Source of the DNA: Brevundimonas naejangsanensis
GTDB taxonomy: Bacteria > Pseudomonadota > Alphaproteobacteria > Caulobacterales > Caulobacteraceae
DNA length: 64,000 bases
Reading direction: 5' to 3'
Assembly: GCF_000635915.2 (NCBI RefSeq)
Contig: NZ_CP015614.1
Coordinates: 851,501 to 915,500 of the forward strand
Shown here: positions 25,415-36,165 of the stretch, piece after piece
Position numbering within the stretch: the first letter of the stretch is position 1
How the letters are laid out: each line of letters starts with the position of its first letter
Position numbers and translations under genes: made by a program
Notes under the pieces: model-generated
Seen by the model: only the letters and a program-made list of their open reading frames with translations
Database searches by the model: none
Told to the model about the DNA's origin: nothing

Positions 25415-25592
25415 GTCGGACTCCTGAGCCCAGAGTGACGCCCTGGGCGCGAACCGCACTTACATAGGTTAGGAAAAGAGCGGGACGGCCGCTAGCCGCT
25501 AGGCGCGCGCCGCGTGTTTGATGAGAGTCCGGCTTCGTACAGAAGGAACGAGGGTCCTGATGCCGGATTCAGCTTCCGGAACAGGAGGCGAT

Positions 25593-25814
25593 ATGGCTCT
25601 CTACACTATCCGCTACAGCGCACGCGGGACCGGCGTGCTGAGAACCGAGATCGTCGTCGCCGACGAGCCGCAGGGGACGATCGCCCAGGTGAAGCGCCGT
25701 CTGGGCGGCAGCCGGACCTTCCAGGAGGCCAGCGTTTTCGAGGACGGCGAGTTGCGCTTCAACATCTCTTCCGACGTCAAGGGCGTGGCGACGGCGGGGG
25801 AGAGATCAACCTGA
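25593..25814 (+). CDS. Hypothetical small protein upstream of a Crp/Fnr gene
   Basis: 73 residues, MALYTIRYSARGTGVLRTEI, alternating strands, ending in a charged tail. AGGAGG lies nine bases before the ATG. It ends 21 bp before the Crp/Fnr gene at 25836 and probably shares its transcript. Similar in shape to the other small DUF6894-like proteins, but I cannot assign a family. Confidence 0.6.
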   Translation: MALYTIRYSARGTGVLRTEIVVADEPQGTIAQVKRRLGGSRTFQEASVFEDGELRFNISSDVKGVATAGERST

Positions 25815-25835
25815 GAACCTGAGCGAGAGCGGAGC

Positions 25836-26618
25836 GTGACGGAACGCGTCCCGCGCCCGGGGATTATCCAAGGCACACCCTGGCTCGAGGAGACCGTCCT
25901 GATCAGCCCCCTGATCCAGAAGCTGTCGCGTCGGGACGAACTCACGGCAGCCGAGACGCGGGTTCTGGAAGAACTGCTGCAACCCCCGATCGTCATACCG
26001 GCGGGGACGGATATCGTCAGTCAGCATTCAACCCCCGGGTTCAGCACCTTGGTCCTCGACGGGTTCGCCGGACGTTATGTCATGCTGACGAACGGCTCTA
26101 GGCAAATCACGCAATTGAACGCGCCAGGCGACTTCGTCGATCTTCACAGTCTGATGATGAGCCCGATGGATCACGGGGTGGTCGCGCTGACCCGCTGTAC
26201 AGTCGCGCGATCTCCCCATGAGGGCCTGCGCCGCTTGACGGAGTCTGAACCCCATCTCACCCGGCTGCTCTGGCTGGATACCCTGATCGACGCCGCCGTG
26301 CATCGGCAATGGATCGCAGGTCTTGGGCGTCGGACAGCGGTGGCGCGGCTCGCCCATCTCCTGTGCGAACTCTATCTCCGGCTGGAGATCGTCCATCGCG
26401 CGGGAAGCTGCAAGATGGAGCTTCCTGTCAGCCAGGCCGTGCTTGCAGACATCCTCGGCCTGTCGGAGGTTCACGTTAATCGTTCCATAGCCCAGCTCCG
26501 GACAGCGGAACTGGTCAAATGGAAAGGACGCGCCATTGAGATTTGCGACTGGGACGGTCTGGTCAGGCAGGCGGAGTTCGAAGCAACCTATCTGAGGCTG
26601 ACAAGAGCGCCGGTCTAG
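25836..26618 (+). CDS. Crp/Fnr-family regulator
   Basis: 260-residue regulator with a complete architecture: a cyclic-nucleotide-like domain (GFAGRYVMLTNGSRQITQLN, APGDFVDLHSLMMSPMDHGV), a long dimerisation helix and HTH_Crp (VSQAVLADILGLSEVHVNRS) with a C-terminal DWDGLVRQAEFEATYL. No cysteine cluster for an iron-sulfur centre. GTG start, which could lie slightly further in. Close in sequence to the frameshifted copy at 19644, which suggests duplication within the element. Confidence 0.88.
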   Translation: MTERVPRPGIIQGTPWLEETVLISPLIQKLSRRDELTAAETRVLEELLQPPIVIPAGTDIVSQHSTPGFSTLVLDGFAGRYVMLTNGSRQITQLNAPGDFVDLHSLMMSPMDHGVVALTRCTVARSPHEGLRRLTESEPHLTRLLWLDTLIDAAVHRQWIAGLGRRTAVARLAHLLCELYLRLEIVHRAGSCKMELPVSQAVLADILGLSEVHVNRSIAQLRTAELVKWKGRAIEICDWDGLVRQAEFEATYLRLTRAPV

Positions 26619-26865
26619 GATTGGTTCAGCTCGAGGCCGTGATCACAAGAGCTGGGCGGACCCAGTCCGGTCTTGTCGGAACGTCATTCTTTATGGAACG
26701 GGAACAAGATGAATAATAGCCCGCCGGCCAAGCTTTGCCGGCTGGAGTCCGCTTTTGGTCACTGGCGCTGGGACGGCCTCGACAAACCCATTCGATCAGG
26801 TGGACAGGCGAGGCTCCGGATGTTTCGCAACCACTGCAGGACGCGGGGATTGTTTCCGGACGCAC

Positions 26866-27240
26866 AACCAGATCGTAATCGGGGGCGGCGGGGCAGCGGA
26901 CTTGAGCTCGCCGCCCGTCTCGGGCGCCGGCTGGACCCCTGCGACGGGCCTCGCCAGGTGCTTCTCATAGATCGCGCGGTCTTCAATTTGCGAAAGCCCT
27001 CCTTCACGAGGTCGCGGCCGGCTCGCCGGATTCGAGACAGGAAGGTGTCGACTATCTCATGCTCGCGCGCCGCAATCATTTCAGGTTAGTGCTGGGCGAG
27101 GTCGAAGGGCTCGACCCCGACGCGCGCCGCCTTCGCCTGGGCTAAACCTATGATGCCGATGGCGGCCTGCTAATCGTGGCGCGGTCGCTTGGCTTCGAGC
27201 GCCTGGTCCGGCCTGAAGCCGGCTCCACCGTCGGGTCTCA
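26866..27240 (+). pseudogene. Relic of a type II NADH dehydrogenase
   Basis: Pieces of an NDH-2 flavoprotein run in order across three frames: NQIVIGGGGAA, then GLELAARLGRRLDP with QVLLIDRA, then HEVAAGSPDSRQEGVDYLML and LVLGEVEGLDPDARRLRLG, a stop, and TYDADGGLL. The expected order in NDH-2 is the same. The frame changes are each explained by one lost base in a G or C run, plus a stop codon at about 27143-27145 (TAA). The C-terminal two thirds are gone. The flanking 26619-26865 holds no supported gene. Confidence 0.6.
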
Positions 27241-27544
27241 GGAAGGCTCAAGCTTCACTGACGACAGAACGCCCAGATCATCGGACGCCCGCGCTCAGGC
27301 GCGCGGCGTCGGCGCGGGCGGCGGGGGCGCGCCCCGGCTTCGGAGGCCGCCAGAGCGGCGCATCAGCGGCGGCCGGCCGAAGAGGAGCGCCAACAACCGG
27401 CCAAGAAGGCCGTCCGGTTTTGTCGATCTGGATCCCGCTCTGGACATCACGCCATCCTGACCCTGCCCGCAGGGGCGCCCAATAACATGGGTTAGGAAGG
27501 CGGATCTCCGTCAGAGCAAACGATGGGTTCGGCGGCGCCCGGCG
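27241..27544. other. Intergenic stretch, likely decayed sequence
   Basis: Follows the NDH-2 relic. Reading frames here are low-complexity and Arg-rich. No promoter, hairpin or ribosome-binding site that I can support. Confidence 0.4.
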
Positions 27545-29970
<2,426 letters not shown>

Positions 29971-29974
<4 letters not shown>

Positions 29975-31524
29975 AGCCTGCGGCCGCCGCCCGTATCCCT
30001 GTGTCGGGTCGAGGGCACAGGGCCGCCGCAGAGGCGTCGGTCGATCAGCAGATCCAGGGCGCGCCGCAGCGGGGTTTCCGAAACCGTGAAGGGCCAGGCC
30101 CCGGTTCCCGCATCGCCGTCGGCCGCCAGGCGCAATCCGCGCCGTTCACACTCCGCCATGAGCTCGGGGTCCAGGTCGATGCAGGAGATGGCCTGCGCCG
30201 GGGCGGCGTCGCCCGGTCGACGGGAAGCGCGCGTAGACGCCGCCGGCGTGTAGAGCAGGCGCTGGGCGCGCCGCCACCAGCCGGTCTCGGTCGCAAGCGC
30301 CATGCCCGTGTCCCCGTCCAGCGCCAGATCTCGCACCAAAGCGGCGAGGGCAGTCGCGCGAGGCGCGCCCTCCGAAAGGTCGAAGACGCCGGTTTCATAG
30401 CGCCCGTCCGCGCGGGTCAGGAGACTGTCCCAATCGAAGCTGCCCAGGAGATTCCAGACGGTCACCGCCTCCACCTTGACCCCCGAACGGCGAACCTCGA
30501 GAGCCGCCGACCAGCATTCGTGGAGCCAGCGCAACTGCTCCTCGCGGGTGCAGCCAAGGTGGCATTCGGTGACGATGAGGGGGATACGGTAGCGGTCCCA
30601 GAGCGCTTGCATGTGGGCTTTCCAGCCGGGCGGCGGGGGGTCGAGGACGCGCACCGCCTCGACATCGGCGTAGGCGAGACGCCCGTTTCCGCCATGCAGG
30701 GCCGCGGGGTAGCGATCCAGCCGGTGATCCAGAAAGCGATCGCTGGTGAGGTAGTGATTGAGGCCGATCACCGGCGGGCAGGGATCGGCCGAAACGGCGT
30801 CCAGCCGAGCGGCGAAACCCATGCGGGCCAAATGAGAATAGAGGTCGTGATCAGGCGTCACCCGTCCGCAGAGGAGGTCCCAGGTCATCAGCCTTCGGCG
30901 GTTCTCGTGATCGGCCTGCTCCTGACAAGGCGGGGTGGCGTAGGTCCGGCCGAAATCCTCGGTCTGGATCAGGCGGGCCTCCGGTATGATCCGGCGGATC
31001 TCGCGCATGGCGCCGCGCACGGCGTCGACCTGGTTCAGCAGGGCGAGCCAGAAAGACCATTCATCGCGAAGATGGGGATGCCACAGGCCATAGAGGGCGC
31101 TGAAGCGCGCTGTCGTCAGGGGTTCGTTCACCGGGGTCCAGTCCCGGATCCACGGATAACGTCGCGCGGCCGCGCCGGCAAAACGCGCCAGACCGGGCGC
31201 GAACTCCGGATCGAGAAGGCCGGTCCACGCCGGACCGGACCCGTGATGCACCAGGCCGGCGGTCACCCCCATGCCCAGGGCCCTGATCCGGCCCATCCTC
31301 CGGTCGGCCCAGGTCCAGTCTAGTACGCCCGGGGAAGTCTCCGTTCTTTCCCACAGGAGCGGGTAGCGCAGCGCCCGCAGGCCGAGCGCCGCGAACCGGT
31401 CCAGGTCCTCCTCCCTGTCCTCATGTCCGCTGAGGACGGTCTGGTCGCGAAAGGTTTCGCCGACGCGGTTCAGCGAGCACTCGTGACCGCCCCAGATTTC
31501 AAGAGGCGGCTGTTCAGGCGACAT
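29971..31524 (-). CDS. GH1-like glycoside hydrolase family protein
   Basis: 517 residues. The first 400 look like a (beta/alpha)8 glycosidase of the family 1 type found in exopolysaccharide loci. The acid/base motif is DWTPVNEPLTTARF and the nucleophile region is LIVTECHLGC. Other family sequence is ALRYPLLWERTETSPGVLDW. Relatives often carry a C-terminal sugar-nucleotide reductase domain; here only about 110 unclear residues follow, so that domain seems lost or replaced. The gene overlaps galE upstream by 11 bp and the fusion gene downstream by four. Confidence 0.75.
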
Positions 31525-32521
31525 GGGCGTGGGCGGCGGCCGGGCCGAAGCGGGGCGCCAGGCGCCAGGCGAGGGCGGTCCCGATGATGGCGTCGATGTC
31601 CGTGAAGGTCGGCGACCAGTCCAGACGACGACGCGCGAGGCCCGGATCCGCTACGAGCACGGGCGGATCTCCGGCGCGCCGCGGCGCGGCCTCCCAAGGC
31701 ACGGGGCGGCCCGTCGTCCGCTCGACCGCGGCGATGATCTCAAGCACGGACAGGCCTCGGCCCAGTCCGAGATTCATCGCCAGGAAGCCGGCTTCCCCCG
31801 TCGGAACCGTCAGGGCTGCGACATGGGCCTGCGCAAGGTCGGCCACATGGATGAAGTCCCGCACGCAGGCGCCGTCGGGCGTCGGGAAGTCCAGGCCGAA
31901 GAGCTTGAGGGGAGGTCCGAATCCCAGTGCGGCTTCAAGGGCGAGGGGAATAAGATGGCTTTCGGGCTGATGGGCCTCGCCGAGTTCTCCCTCCGGGTCA
32001 GCGCCCGAGGCGTTGAAGTAGCGCAAGGCTACGCCTTCCACGCCATGGGCGCGGGCATGGGCGGCGATCAGGCGTTCTGCGGCCAGTTTGCTGTCGCCAT
32101 AGGGATTGACGGGACACGCCGCCGCCGTTTCGTCCAGAAGCCCGGATCCGGCCTGGCCGTAGACGGCCGCGGTGGAGGAGAAAACGATCCGCCGCACGCC
32201 CTGGGCGCGCATGGCGGCCAGCACCGAGGCGACGCCATTGAGGTTGACGTCCCAGAACGCCGCCGGGTCCTGGACGGATCGACCCACCTCGATCAGGCCG
32301 GCGAAGTGGATCACGCCCTGCACGGCGTGCCGCTGCATGCAGGCGCCGAGGGCGGCGCTGTCGCGCACGTCTCCTGTCACCAGAGGACCGTATCTGACGG
32401 CGTCGCGATGGCCGTTGCTCAGGTCGTCGAACACCACGGGTTCGAATCCGGCGGCGGCGAGCGCCTTGCAGGCGTGGGAGCCGATATAGCCGGCGCCGCC
32501 CGTCACCAGTATGGTTTTCAT
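31514..32521 (-). CDS. galE: UDP-glucose 4-epimerase
   Basis: Short-chain dehydrogenase-type epimerase of 335 residues that interconverts UDP-glucose and UDP-galactose. Motifs: NAD-binding LVTGGAGYIGSHACKALAAA, the catalytic pair in STAAVYG and NPYGDSKLAAERLI (YxxxK), and LRYFNASGADPEGELGE. GGAGG before ATG 32521 sets the start. It supplies UDP-Gal to the mutase two genes downstream, which makes the operon a UDP-galactofuranose pathway. Confidence 0.95.
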   Translation of the reverse strand: MKTILVTGGAGYIGSHACKALAAAGFEPVVFDDLSNGHRDAVRYGPLVTGDVRDSAALGACMQRHAVQGVIHFAGLIEVGRSVQDPAAFWDVNLNGVASVLAAMRAQGVRRIVFSSTAAVYGQAGSGLLDETAAACPVNPYGDSKLAAERLIAAHARAHGVEGVALRYFNASGADPEGELGEAHQPESHLIPLALEAALGFGPPLKLFGLDFPTPDGACVRDFIHVADLAQAHVAALTVPTGEAGFLAMNLGLGRGLSVLEIIAAVERTTGRPVPWEAAPRRAGDPPVLVADPGLARRRLDWSPTFTDIDAIIGTALAWRLAPRFGPAAAHAHVA

Positions 32522-32658
32522 TAGAGACCTCCGTCGCCGGAGGGGAAGGGGCGAGCCGCCTCGAGGTTGCCAGTGTCCGATCCACGACTTGGGTCCGGCC
32601 TCGCCCGAGCGCACAGGCGCGGCGCCGACAAACTGGTTGAGAACGCTGGCGGCGCGAC

Positions 32659-32847
32659 CTAGGTCCGGGTCGAGGCCGCCGTGGAACGGGTGTCGCCGCC
32701 CGCGTTCTGTCCGGCGCGGGAGATCTTGATGGGCTTCTTTTGCTCCAGACCGTCGGTGCGTCCGTCGGTCCGGGCCGGCGCTGTCACCGTGGGGTCGGTG
32801 TTCTCCTGGGGGTCGGGTCGGGGCGGCGTGTCAGGGTTTCGAGTCAT
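32659..32847 (-). CDS. Small hydrophilic protein with EcfG-like promoter
   Basis: 62 residues, Pro/Thr/Asp-rich and likely disordered (MTRNPDTPPRPDPQENTDPT; then GLEQKKPIKISRAGQNAGGD). GAGGA precedes the ATG. Belief in the gene rests partly on the EcfG-like promoter 28 bp upstream. It overlaps no other gene and could lead into galE. Confidence 0.5.
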   Translation of the reverse strand: MTRNPDTPPRPDPQENTDPTVTAPARTDGRTDGLEQKKPIKISRAGQNAGGDTRSTAASTRT

Positions 32848-32874
32848 GGCGTCCTCGCGAGCGGGCATGAGGTC

Positions 32875-32899
32875 AACCCGTCCCCGGCCGGCGGGTTCC
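32875..32899 (-). promoter_or_regulatory. EcfG-like promoter for the small gene at 32659
   Basis: On the minus strand: GGAAC (32899-32895), 16 bp, GGTT (32878-32875). Same -10 variant (GGTT) as the DUF378 and cphA-leading promoters. It lies just upstream of the stop of the neighbouring Crp/Fnr gene. Readthrough could include galE and the galactofuranose operon. Confidence 0.58.
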
Positions 32900-32914
32900 G
32901 GCCGCGCGGTCCGT

Positions 32915-33667
32915 CTACGGCGGTGGAATGAGCGGCCCGCAGACGGCGCTGAGATTGGCCGCCTGAACAAGACCGGGCAGATCCTGCAGCAGAGTGCGTC
33001 CCGTCCGGTAGTCGACGAGGACGTTGCGTCGGAGCTGCTGCAGCGTGCGGTTCATGTGGACCGCGCTCAGGCCGAGGATATCGGCGAGCACGTCCTGGGT
33101 CAGGGGAAGGTGCAGGGCGCCGCCGCGCGCCGTTCCCAGACGCACCTGCCGTTCGTGCAGTTCCAGCAGCAGATGGGCCGTGCGTTCGTAGGCGTTGAGC
33201 CGGCCGAGCCGGACGACCTGGCGCGCCATGCGCAGCCGCTCGGCCGTCCGGCAGCGCCGCCAGGCCTCGCTCAGGGGAGAGGCCTGGGCGCCGGGTTCGG
33301 AAAGCGTGGTCCAGAAGGCGGTGGCGTCCACCGTGACGACATCGGTGAGGGCCCAGACCAGGAGGTCGGCGTCTACCGATCCGGAGGCGACGATCACGTC
33401 GCCGGGGAGGCTGAGACCGATGATCTGGCGTCGCCCGTCGTTCAGCATGGCGCCGCGCGCGATCCAGCCGCTCGCCACCAGCCGGGCCTGGTTGCGTTCG
33501 GGATCCATCGGAATGGCGGCGCCGGACGGCTGGTGCTGCGGCGCTCCGCTGAAGCTGCGACGGACCAGGTCTCTTCCTTCGATACCTATCGGGGCGAAGC
33601 TGGCCAACATAATCTCCAGAGGGGCGGTGAGCCGCGCTTCAAGACCTGCATCCGACTGATTCTTCAT
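32915..33667 (-). CDS. Crp/Fnr-family regulator
   Basis: 250 residues. A sensory domain (VASGWIARGAMLNDGRRQII, LSLPGDVIVASGSVDADLLV) and an HTH_Crp domain (LTQDVLADILGLSAVHMNRT, then LQQLRRNVLVDYRTGRTLL) are complete. No iron-sulfur cysteines. I start at ATG 33667 (MKNQSDAGLEARLTAPLEI), where family sequence begins; the frame extends upstream without it. Weak ribosome-binding site. It may control the nearby galactofuranose or cyanophycin genes. Confidence 0.82.
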   Translation of the reverse strand: MKNQSDAGLEARLTAPLEIMLASFAPIGIEGRDLVRRSFSGAPQHQPSGAAIPMDPERNQARLVASGWIARGAMLNDGRRQIIGLSLPGDVIVASGSVDADLLVWALTDVVTVDATAFWTTLSEPGAQASPLSEAWRRCRTAERLRMARQVVRLGRLNAYERTAHLLLELHERQVRLGTARGGALHLPLTQDVLADILGLSAVHMNRTLQQLRRNVLVDYRTGRTLLQDLPGLVQAANLSAVCGPLIPPP

Positions 33668-33948
33668 GGTCTTCGACCAACAGCACGGCTTCGGCGTCCA
33701 GTTCTTCACATAGGTTGGTTTTTGCGCATTTCGCCTGAGCCAGCGGGCGAAGTTCGGCGTCTCGAGCGGCCCTGCCGGTCCAGCAGGCGGCGCCGAGGCC
33801 GTTGCGCGGCAGGTGTCGGCTCTCAAACCCTCGGAGCGGATGTTTAGCGCAGGCGCCAGCCGCCAGGGCGAGAGGGCGCGGGGGCGTCGCGCGGCGTCCA
33901 GAGCATTTGGGCGTCGGCTGCCGCACAGGGGGGCCGCAGCTGGACTCT

Positions 33949-34875
33949 TCAGACGGTGACGACGGCGCCGACGGCGGCGATGCGCTCGACCTCGGCGTAG
34001 GAAGGCCGCGCGAGGCTGGCCCCGAAAACATCAGGATCGATCTCTTCATAGACCAGCCGCGCCCCCGCCTGGCCCGCCAGGGCGGCGAGGGCGGCGCGCA
34101 CCAGGTCCTGGCCGGCCACGACCGGGGCGCCGGTGTAGAGCACGAAGGCTCCGCCAGGCGCGAGACGGGAGAGGGCTTCGCTCGCCCATCCCAGAGCGAC
34201 CTCCGCCCCGTATTGACCGCCTCCGTCGCGATACAACCGCCCGTTGCGGCCAGCCATATAGGGCGGATTGGCGGCGATCAGGTCCCAGACGCCCTCGGCT
34301 GGAAAGCCGCCCGGGCGGAGGTCGATCGCGAGCCCGGCATGTCGGGCGTTGAGGCGGCTTAGGCGAAGGGCCTGGGGATTGATGTCGGTCGCGGCGACAG
34401 CGGCGGCCGGATCGAGGGCGGCGATCGCCAGGGCTCCGGCTCCCGCCCCGACGCCGATCTCCAGCGCCTGTCGCCAGGCGCAGCCGGACAGGGCCTGGCG
34501 CAGGAAACGCACGTAACGATAGCTGTCCGGTCCCAGAAAGACGGCTTGCTCGTCCGCGGACGAGGCGGAATGCAGGTGCAGGCGTCCGTCCAGACGGCTC
34601 ACGCGCAGTCGGGCGCGCAAGCCATCGGGGTCTTCGGCGAGGGCGTCGGCCGCCGTCAGGACGTCCATAAGCCACGCGGGCGCGATTTCGGGACAGAAGG
34701 CCCGGCCCCAACCAAGGATATCGCGAAGAAGGTCGGCCTCGGCCGCCCGGCGCCGCCGCGCGACCAGGCGATGGACCGCCGGGGTCGGCGAGACGAAGTC
34801 ATAACCGACGCTCTCCAGTCGGGAAAGCAGCTCAAGCAGCGCGGCGTCGCCGGGCGCAAAGGCCTGCGTCGTCAC
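33949..34875 (-). CDS. Class I SAM methyltransferase, PrmC/HemK-like
   Basis: 308 residues. The C-terminal half is a Rossmann methyltransferase: ALEIGVGAGAGALAIAALDP (SAM motif I), AATDINPQALRLS, and DLIAANPPYMAGR. The NPPY motif is typical of enzymes that methylate planar nitrogens (Gln or bases). Its GTG start overlaps the stop of the iron-enzyme gene upstream (GTGA), so the two are translationally coupled. True PrmC acts on release factors. The pairing here with a heme-oxygenase-like iron enzyme suggests a small-molecule or peptide substrate instead, by inference. Confidence 0.8.
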   Translation of the reverse strand: MTTQAFAPGDAALLELLSRLESVGYDFVSPTPAVHRLVARRRRAAEADLLRDILGWGRAFCPEIAPAWLMDVLTAADALAEDPDGLRARLRVSRLDGRLHLHSASSADEQAVFLGPDSYRYVRFLRQALSGCAWRQALEIGVGAGAGALAIAALDPAAAVAATDINPQALRLSRLNARHAGLAIDLRPGGFPAEGVWDLIAANPPYMAGRNGRLYRDGGGQYGAEVALGWASEALSRLAPGGAFVLYTGAPVVAGQDLVRAALAALAGQAGARLVYEEIDPDVFGASLARPSYAEVERIAAVGAVVTV

Positions 34876-35786
34876 GCCGAGCGACGCAGGGGAGCCTGAC
34901 CCCAAAGATGCGCCCGGTAGGCGTCGAAACAGCGGGCGCCGGCCATCAGCCGCATGATCGCGCCTTCAGCAAGGGCGCGGACGCACTCCGGCCGCTCCTG
35001 CGCTAGGGGGCGAAGCACTTCCTCGTTCCAGGCTTCGGAATGGGCGATGTCCAGGGTCGCGTGGAGGGCGAAATACTTGCGCTCCACGCCGACGCCCAGC
35101 CGTTTCAGGCCTTCGGCCACATGGGCGGCTCGCCATGGGGCCGTGAGCTCCACCGCCCCCAAGGCCCCGAGGGCGTGGTAGGCGTAGCGTCTCTGGGTGG
35201 AGAAGGCGACAAGGGTATTGCCCAGGGCGAGGGACGGCCACGCCGTTTCCTCGATCCGGGGATGCAGGTCGAGCGCCGTCGCTAGACGGTCCAGCATGGG
35301 ACCATGCATGCCAGCCTCCGATCCGCGACCCATTTCGTCCCAGTAGTTGCGCGCCAGCTCGAGCTTGGGCCGGGTCGGCATCTTGACCTGGGCCATCGCC
35401 ACGAGGTCCTCGAACCCCGCTTCGCCGGCCACCTCCTGCAGCAGGAACCAGCGCATCTCCTCCATCGAGGCCGTCTCGGCCAGCCAGGGGAAGAGCGGGT
35501 CCGCCTCGCCGGGACCGGATCCCTTGAGCGCCTCGAACCAGGCGACGAAGCCGTCCGCCGTGGCGGGGAGATCGGCGAGCCAGGGGGCGGCCTCGACCCG
35601 GGCCCGTTCGATGAAGTCGCCCTCGACCAGCATCATCTCCGCATCATGACGGACATCATCGCGCCAATCACGGCGCGGCGTGGCCGGGGCGAGGCGGCGG
35701 TGGTTCCAGTGCGCCAACCGGCGATGAAAGCCCGCCGGGTCCGAGGGTTCGGAGGCGAGAAGCGAGGCCGGACCTTCTGAGGACAT
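34872..35786 (-). CDS. Heme-oxygenase-like iron-containing redox enzyme
   Basis: 304-residue all-helical protein of the iron-containing redox enzyme type (heme-oxygenase-like di-iron fold). Candidate iron ligands lie in EEMRWFLLQEVAGEAGFED, NYWDEMGRGSEAGMHGPM and FALHATLDIAHSEAWNEEVL, which supply spaced Glu, His and Asp residues. Such enzymes oxidise or cleave amino-acid-like or fatty-acid substrates. ATG 35786 has AGGAG upstream. Coupled to the PrmC-like methyltransferase by a GTGA overlap; divergent to the cyanophycin genes. The substrate is unknown. Confidence 0.8.
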   Translation of the reverse strand: MSSEGPASLLASEPSDPAGFHRRLAHWNHRRLAPATPRRDWRDDVRHDAEMMLVEGDFIERARVEAAPWLADLPATADGFVAWFEALKGSGPGEADPLFPWLAETASMEEMRWFLLQEVAGEAGFEDLVAMAQVKMPTRPKLELARNYWDEMGRGSEAGMHGPMLDRLATALDLHPRIEETAWPSLALGNTLVAFSTQRRYAYHALGALGAVELTAPWRAAHVAEGLKRLGVGVERKYFALHATLDIAHSEAWNEEVLRPLAQERPECVRALAEGAIMRLMAGARCFDAYRAHLWGQAPLRRSA

Positions 35787-35893
35787 GAAAGGCTCCTGTG
35801 AGTGGGGATTGCCATACGCCTTGCCGCGGCCCCGGGTTCCCGAAGGGACAGGAGGCGGCGAAATCCCGCTCTCGGTGTCCGGTTTCGGACAGT

Positions 35894-35918
35894 GGAACTG
35901 GGTTCGGGAAAGTCGGTT
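35894..35918 (+). promoter_or_regulatory. EcfG-like promoter leading into cphA-cphB
   Basis: GGAAC (35894-35898), 16 bp, GGTT (35915-35918). Predicted start near 35925, about 20 nt before GTG 35945, with AGGGAGG in between. No other promoter is evident before cphA, so the cyanophycin genes would be read from here. Confidence 0.62.
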
Positions 35919-35944
35919 CAACCAATCCTTCAGGGAGGTGTCGA

Positions 35945-36136
35945 GTGGAACAGAATGGATTTGCATGGACGATCCGCCAGGTCGGGGAGACCTGGACCTG
36001 GGCTGTGACAGCCCCGGGAGGCGGGACCGTCCTTGTCTCCGGCCAAGCTCCGTCAAGGGCCGCAGCCGCCGCCATGGTGGTCCGCGCCCTAGCGCGAGGG
36101 ATGACCGAGGCGGCGCCTCGGGAATTGGCCGCATAG
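35945..36136 (+). CDS. Small protein preceding cyanophycin synthetase
   Basis: 63 residues from GTG (VEQNGFAWTIRQVGETWTWA), with strands then a helix (APSRAAAAAMVVRALARGMT). AGGGAGG lies eight bases upstream. It is the first gene behind the EcfG-like promoter and ends 29 bp before the cphA start. Not recognised. Confidence 0.62.
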   Translation: MEQNGFAWTIRQVGETWTWAVTAPGGGTVLVSGQAPSRAAAAAMVVRALARGMTEAAPRELAA

Positions 36137-36165
36137 GCATGACGGCGACGAGCGGAGAGCGGGTG

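Noticed and set aside
25550-25865. GGAAC-N16-GATT motifs near 25550 and 25840 (and one near 13185)
   Set aside because: -10 lacks GTT; one lies inside a coding frame. Not consistent with EcfG.
33639-33740. Response-regulator-like start (ELDAEAVLLVEDHEE) on the minus strand
   Set aside because: Only about 20 residues before a stop, overlapping the Crp/Fnr start region. Too short to call a relic.
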